Source: Tepidisphaeraceae bacterium (GTDB lineage: Bacteria > Planctomycetota > Phycisphaerae > Tepidisphaerales > Tepidisphaeraceae). From it: 8,579 nucleotides of DNA. The stretch covers positions 1 to 8,579 of the forward strand of contig JANWHF010000195.1 in assembly GCA_025450555.1 (NCBI GenBank). Direction: 5' to 3'. The position numbers and the translations under genes are program-made. This document shows positions 6,576 to 8,579 of the stretch, piece after piece. Below the pieces are notes generated by a model. That model worked only from the letters and a program-made list of their open reading frames with translations. It made no database searches and was not told the DNA's origin. Every line of letters starts with the position of its first letter. The stretch's first letter is position 1.

Positions 6576-7466
6576 TCAACAAGCTCCCAAACCTCCGCGT
6601 TCCTCTGCGTCCTCTGCGGTAAGACTTGATGCTCCCGCTCGTCGGCACAGCAGCGCATCTCGCAGGAACAGCAGGACGAAGTGGGAATTGGTGACGAGGT
6701 AGCGCTTCCAGAGCCGGCCGGGCTCCTGGGTGAGGCGGAAGACCCATTCGAGGCCGTGGCGCTGCATCCAGGTGGGGGCCATCTTTTTGACGCCGGCGTG
6801 GAAATCGAAGGCGGCTCCGACGCAAAGCTGCACCGCCTTGATGCGATGGCGATGCTCGTGGGCGAAGATTTCCTGCTTGGGAGCGCCCAGGCCAATGAGG
6901 ACGATTCCCGCCCCGCTGGCGTTGATGCGATCGACGACGGCTTGGTCCTCAGCTTTGGTGAGCGCTCGGAATGGTGGTGATTCAGCTCCAGCAATTCGCA
7001 GAGTGGGAAACAGTTCGCGAAGTTTCTCGCGGAGTTTTTCAAGAACGTCGGGATGGCCGCCGTAGAGATAGATGCCGACGCTCTGCTTTTCGGCGGCAGC
7101 GCAGATGCGCTGGGTTAATTCAGGGCCGTAGACTCGATCGGTCAAATTCAATCGATGGAAGTAATTGAGCGCCCACCGCACCGGCTGGCCATCGGGCGCG
7201 ACGACATCAAATTCATTCAGCCGGCGCGTATGGGCCTTATCGCTGGCGGCACAGATCAGACTGTGAACCGCCATGAAATCGAGAATTGCGGGCTGCCCGA
7301 TTTGAGCCGACTCGATAACCTTTTCGACGACCTGGTCATAACAGGTGGGACTGATACCGATGCCAAATACATTGCGCTTGGCGGGCCAGCGGACTTTGGG
7401 AGCAGTGCGCGTGATATGTTCCACGACTGGCGCAGATGCCGACGCGGGGCATTCGACCATTTTCAT
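6576..7466 (-). CDS. WecB/TagA/CpsF-family (GT26) glycosyltransferase
   Basis: Transfers a UDP-sugar residue, in known members N-acetylmannosamine or its uronic acid, onto an undecaprenyl-linked sugar at the inner membrane face. This is the second step in making enterobacterial common antigen, teichoic acid or exopolysaccharide. The 296 residues show the family pattern: PDGQPVRWAL (91-100), GIYLYGG (131-137), IGLGAPKQEIF (191-201), VGAAFDFHAG (216-225), then APTWMQRHGLEWVFRL (230-245) and EPGRLWKRY (248-256). The donor sugar cannot be read from sequence. I chose ATG 7466 because AAGGGG lies 6 nt upstream. A longer frame begins with GTG at 7514, but that codon lies inside a hairpin repeat. The final residues LTAEDAEERGG (282-292) are encoded by a dispersed repeat, so the natural C-terminus probably ended near RRAGA. 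It follows the sugar transferase on the same strand after 136 nt and is likely cotranscribed. Confidence 0.9.
   Translation of the reverse strand: MKMVECPASASAPVVEHITRTAPKVRWPAKRNVFGIGISPTCYDQVVEKVIESAQIGQPAILDFMAVHSLICAASDKAHTRRLNEFDVVAPDGQPVRWALNYFHRLNLTDRVYGPELTQRICAAAEKQSVGIYLYGGHPDVLEKLREKLRELFPTLRIAGAESPPFRALTKAEDQAVVDRINASGAGIVLIGLGAPKQEIFAHEHRHRIKAVQLCVGAAFDFHAGVKKMAPTWMQRHGLEWVFRLTQEPGRLWKRYLVTNSHFVLLFLRDALLCRRAGASSLTAEDAEERGGLGAC
6592..6622 (-). repeat. Third copy of the 31-nt repeat, inside the glycosyltransferase 3' end
   Basis: Positions 6592-6622 differ from the consensus of the other two copies at about two positions. In the minus reading frame it encodes LTAEDAEERGG, after which only LGAC precedes the stop at 6576. 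The repeat has therefore replaced or extended the end of the coding sequence. It has the orientation of the 6421 copy on the plus strand. Confidence 0.8.
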
Positions 7467-7472
7467 AGCAAT

Positions 7473-7478
7473 CCCCTT
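7473..7478 (-). promoter_or_regulatory. Ribosome binding site fixing the GT26 glycosyltransferase start
   Basis: AAGGGG on the minus strand, 6 nt before ATG 7466. It favours this ATG over the GTG at 7514, which has no such site and falls in a repeat. Confidence 0.7.
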
Positions 7479-7507
7479 GGACCTCGGGCGATCGCGTAAG
7501 CATCCCC

Positions 7508-7563
7508 GTAGCACAGCCTTCCAGGCTGTGAGCTGAAAATCACAGGCTGGAAGCCTGTGCTAC
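7508..7563. repeat. Twin REP-like hairpins in inverted orientation
   Basis: Left unit 7508-7530 is GTAG followed by CACAGCC-TTCCA-GGCTGTG. Right unit 7541-7563 is CACAGGC-TGGAA-GCCTGTG followed by CTAC. Each unit is a perfect 7-bp hairpin with a 5-nt loop, and the two units are reverse complements of each other apart from two positions. Those two positions form one base pair of the small stem (C-G in one copy, G-C in the other). The element lies between two genes on the same strand. Similar elements are widespread in planctomycete genomes. It may end transcripts, protect the upstream mRNA or simply be a mobile palindrome. Confidence 0.8.
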
Positions 7564-7602
7564 GCAACATGCGGCGCCACATGCGATTGCCCTGCCTTGG
7601 CC

Positions 7603-8579
7603 TTACCTTGCGCCCCTGCGAAACAGCACGGCCGGAACGGTGCGCACAAGGATGACAAAATCGTGAAAGAGCGTTCGCCGGCGGATGTAGCGCACGTCCA
7701 TCCGGACCCATTCGGCAAACGTGACGCGCGAGCGCCCCTCGACCTGCCAGATGCAGGTCAGGCCCGGCGTGACATGCAGCCGGCGGCGCTGCCAGGGCTC
7801 GCAGGCGTCACTCTCGTCCAGCGGAAGCGGCCGCGGGCCGACCAGCGACATGTCGCCTTTGATCACGTTCCAAAGCTGCGGCAGCTCATCGATGCTGGAC
7901 TTGCGTAGCCAGCGGCCAAATGAGGTGACGCGAGGGTCGTTGGTCAGCTTGAATGCCGGCCCATCCTGCTCATTGCCGGAACGAAGCTTCTGCTGCTGGC
8001 TTTCGGCATCGGCCACCATCGTGCGGAACTTGTAGATCGTGAAAGGCTTTCCACCGAGTCCCGCGCGACGTTGGGTGAAGATCACGGAGCCGCGCGAGTT
8101 GAGCTTGACCAGCACCCCAACGACCAGCAGGAGCGGAGCCGTGACGATCAGCAGCGCGGTGGCGCCGACGATGTCGCACAGCCGCTTCCATCGCGGCATG
8201 GGCATGATCAGAAGATCGTCCAGAGCTTCGGCCGAGAGCCCCGGCTGGATTTTCAAACTGGCTAATGACGCATCAGCTTCCGGCTTTGCCTCGAGCAACC
8301 GGGTTTGAGCGACGGCAACGCCATTTGTATGGCCATTACCGTTTCCGTTCCCATTGGTTGGCCCATGCCCATTTGCATTTCTGTGGCCGTTCGTATGGCC
8401 GTTGGTCTTTCCATTGGTCGGAACGAGGGGCGACGCCGGCGATTCAGGGATAAGCCGACCGCCATCGGCCAGTAGCCGGCCATTGGTTCGGGCTTCTTTG
8501 GGCTGCCCGTTGGAATGACGATTCAAGTCAAGATTCACCGCCTGGAGCACCGCGGTGACGTCCAGGGTTTCTGCGGAAT
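7603..8579 (-). CDS. Bacterial sugar transferase (undecaprenyl-phosphate sugar-phosphotransferase), 5' end open at window edge
   Basis: A monotopic phosphoglycosyltransferase (PF02397) that moves a sugar phosphate from a UDP-sugar to undecaprenyl phosphate, the first step of polysaccharide assembly. Numbered from a GTG at 8550, one hydrophobic segment lies at about 127-149 (IVGATALLIVTAPLLLVVGV). It is followed by FTQRRAGLGGKPF (158-170), KFRTM (174-178), SSIDELPQLWNVIKGDMSL (218-236, with the Asp-Glu dyad at 221-222) and VGPRP, then VTPGLTCIWQVEGRSR. All core motifs are intact to the stop at 7603. The N-terminus is unusual: about 120 hydrophilic residues, with an Asn-Gly-His-Thr repeat at 45-77, precede the membrane segment. 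The frame remains open beyond GTG 8550 to the edge (SAETLDVTAV), so the true start may lie outside. The large WbaP-type enzymes instead carry several membrane segments here. The GT26 glycosyltransferase follows, consistent with successive steps of one pathway. Confidence 0.9.
   Translation of the reverse strand, partial: SAETLDVTAVLQAVNLDLNRHSNGQPKEARTNGRLLADGGRLIPESPASPLVPTNGKTNGHTNGHRNANGHGPTNGNGNGNGHTNGVAVAQTRLLEAKPEADASLASLKIQPGLSAEALDDLLIMPMPRWKRLCDIVGATALLIVTAPLLLVVGVLVKLNSRGSVIFTQRRAGLGGKPFTIYKFRTMVADAESQQQKLRSGNEQDGPAFKLTNDPRVTSFGRWLRKSSIDELPQLWNVIKGDMSLVGPRPLPLDESDACEPWQRRRLHVTPGLTCIWQVEGRSRVTFAEWVRMDVRYIRRRTLFHDFVILVRTVPAVLFRRGAR
8320..8418 (-). repeat. Degenerate tandem repeat encoding an Asn-Gly-His-Thr-rich linker
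   Basis: In the sugar transferase frame, units such as TNGK, TNGH, TNGH, RNANGH, GPTNGN and GNGHTNG are repeated in tandem, encoded by short units of about 6-12 nt (ATGGCCATT-like on the plus strand). The segment is low complexity and probably disordered. Its copy number may vary between strains by slippage. Confidence 0.65.

Noticed and set aside
6421..6622. Three similar 31-nt repeats considered as a CRISPR array
   Set aside because: Orientations differ, spacers are 19 and 90 nt, and one copy lies in a coding region; this fits dispersed repeats instead.
7467..7514. N-terminal extension of the GT26 glycosyltransferase to a GTG at 7514
   Set aside because: The GTG lies in the hairpin repeat, the extra residues are basic and unlike the family, and ATG 7466 has AAGGGG at 6 nt.

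Overview
The window looks like a bacterial chromosome segment, most plausibly Planctomycetota. This is an inference from three things. Dispersed repeats of the kind that translate as 'TAEDAEE' are present. There is a twin hairpin of the 'GTAGCACAG...CAGCCTGTG' type. Small membrane proteins with zinc-ribbon-like cysteines also occur. GC is fairly high except for an AT-rich gap at about 5290-5480. No rRNA, tRNA or CRISPR array was seen.

Layout. Positions 1-63 may be the 5' end of a minus-strand gene that leaves the window, and 64-579 holds no convincing gene. From 965 down to 580 (minus) lies a small two-segment membrane protein whose frame is broken once. Next, all minus, is a XamI-type type II restriction-modification locus. 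The N6-adenine methyltransferase (1021-2622) is complete. The restriction endonuclease just upstream of it (2628-3233) keeps its PD-(D/E)XK core but has lost its N-terminal part and has in-frame stops. On the plus strand follow a zinc-ribbon/three-segment membrane protein (3383-4558), whose start codon sits in a hairpin, and a 185-residue protein (4672-5229) that resembles BECR-fold nuclease toxins. An AT-rich gap with three 14-nt-periodic direct repeats separates it from a convergent RlaP-like nucleotidyltransferase (5486-6283, minus).

The right third, all minus, is part of a surface-polysaccharide locus. A bacterial sugar transferase (7603 to the window edge) would load the first sugar phosphate onto undecaprenyl phosphate. 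A WecB/TagA/CpsF-family (GT26) glycosyltransferase (6576-7466) would add the next sugar. The two genes are separated by a twin REP-like hairpin whose copies differ by base-pair-preserving changes. The last residues of the GT26 protein are encoded by a dispersed repeat, and two more copies of it form a large inverted repeat just downstream.

The most interesting points are the decayed restriction gene beside an intact methylase, the candidate orphan nuclease toxin, the periodic repeats between convergent genes, and the covarying twin hairpin.
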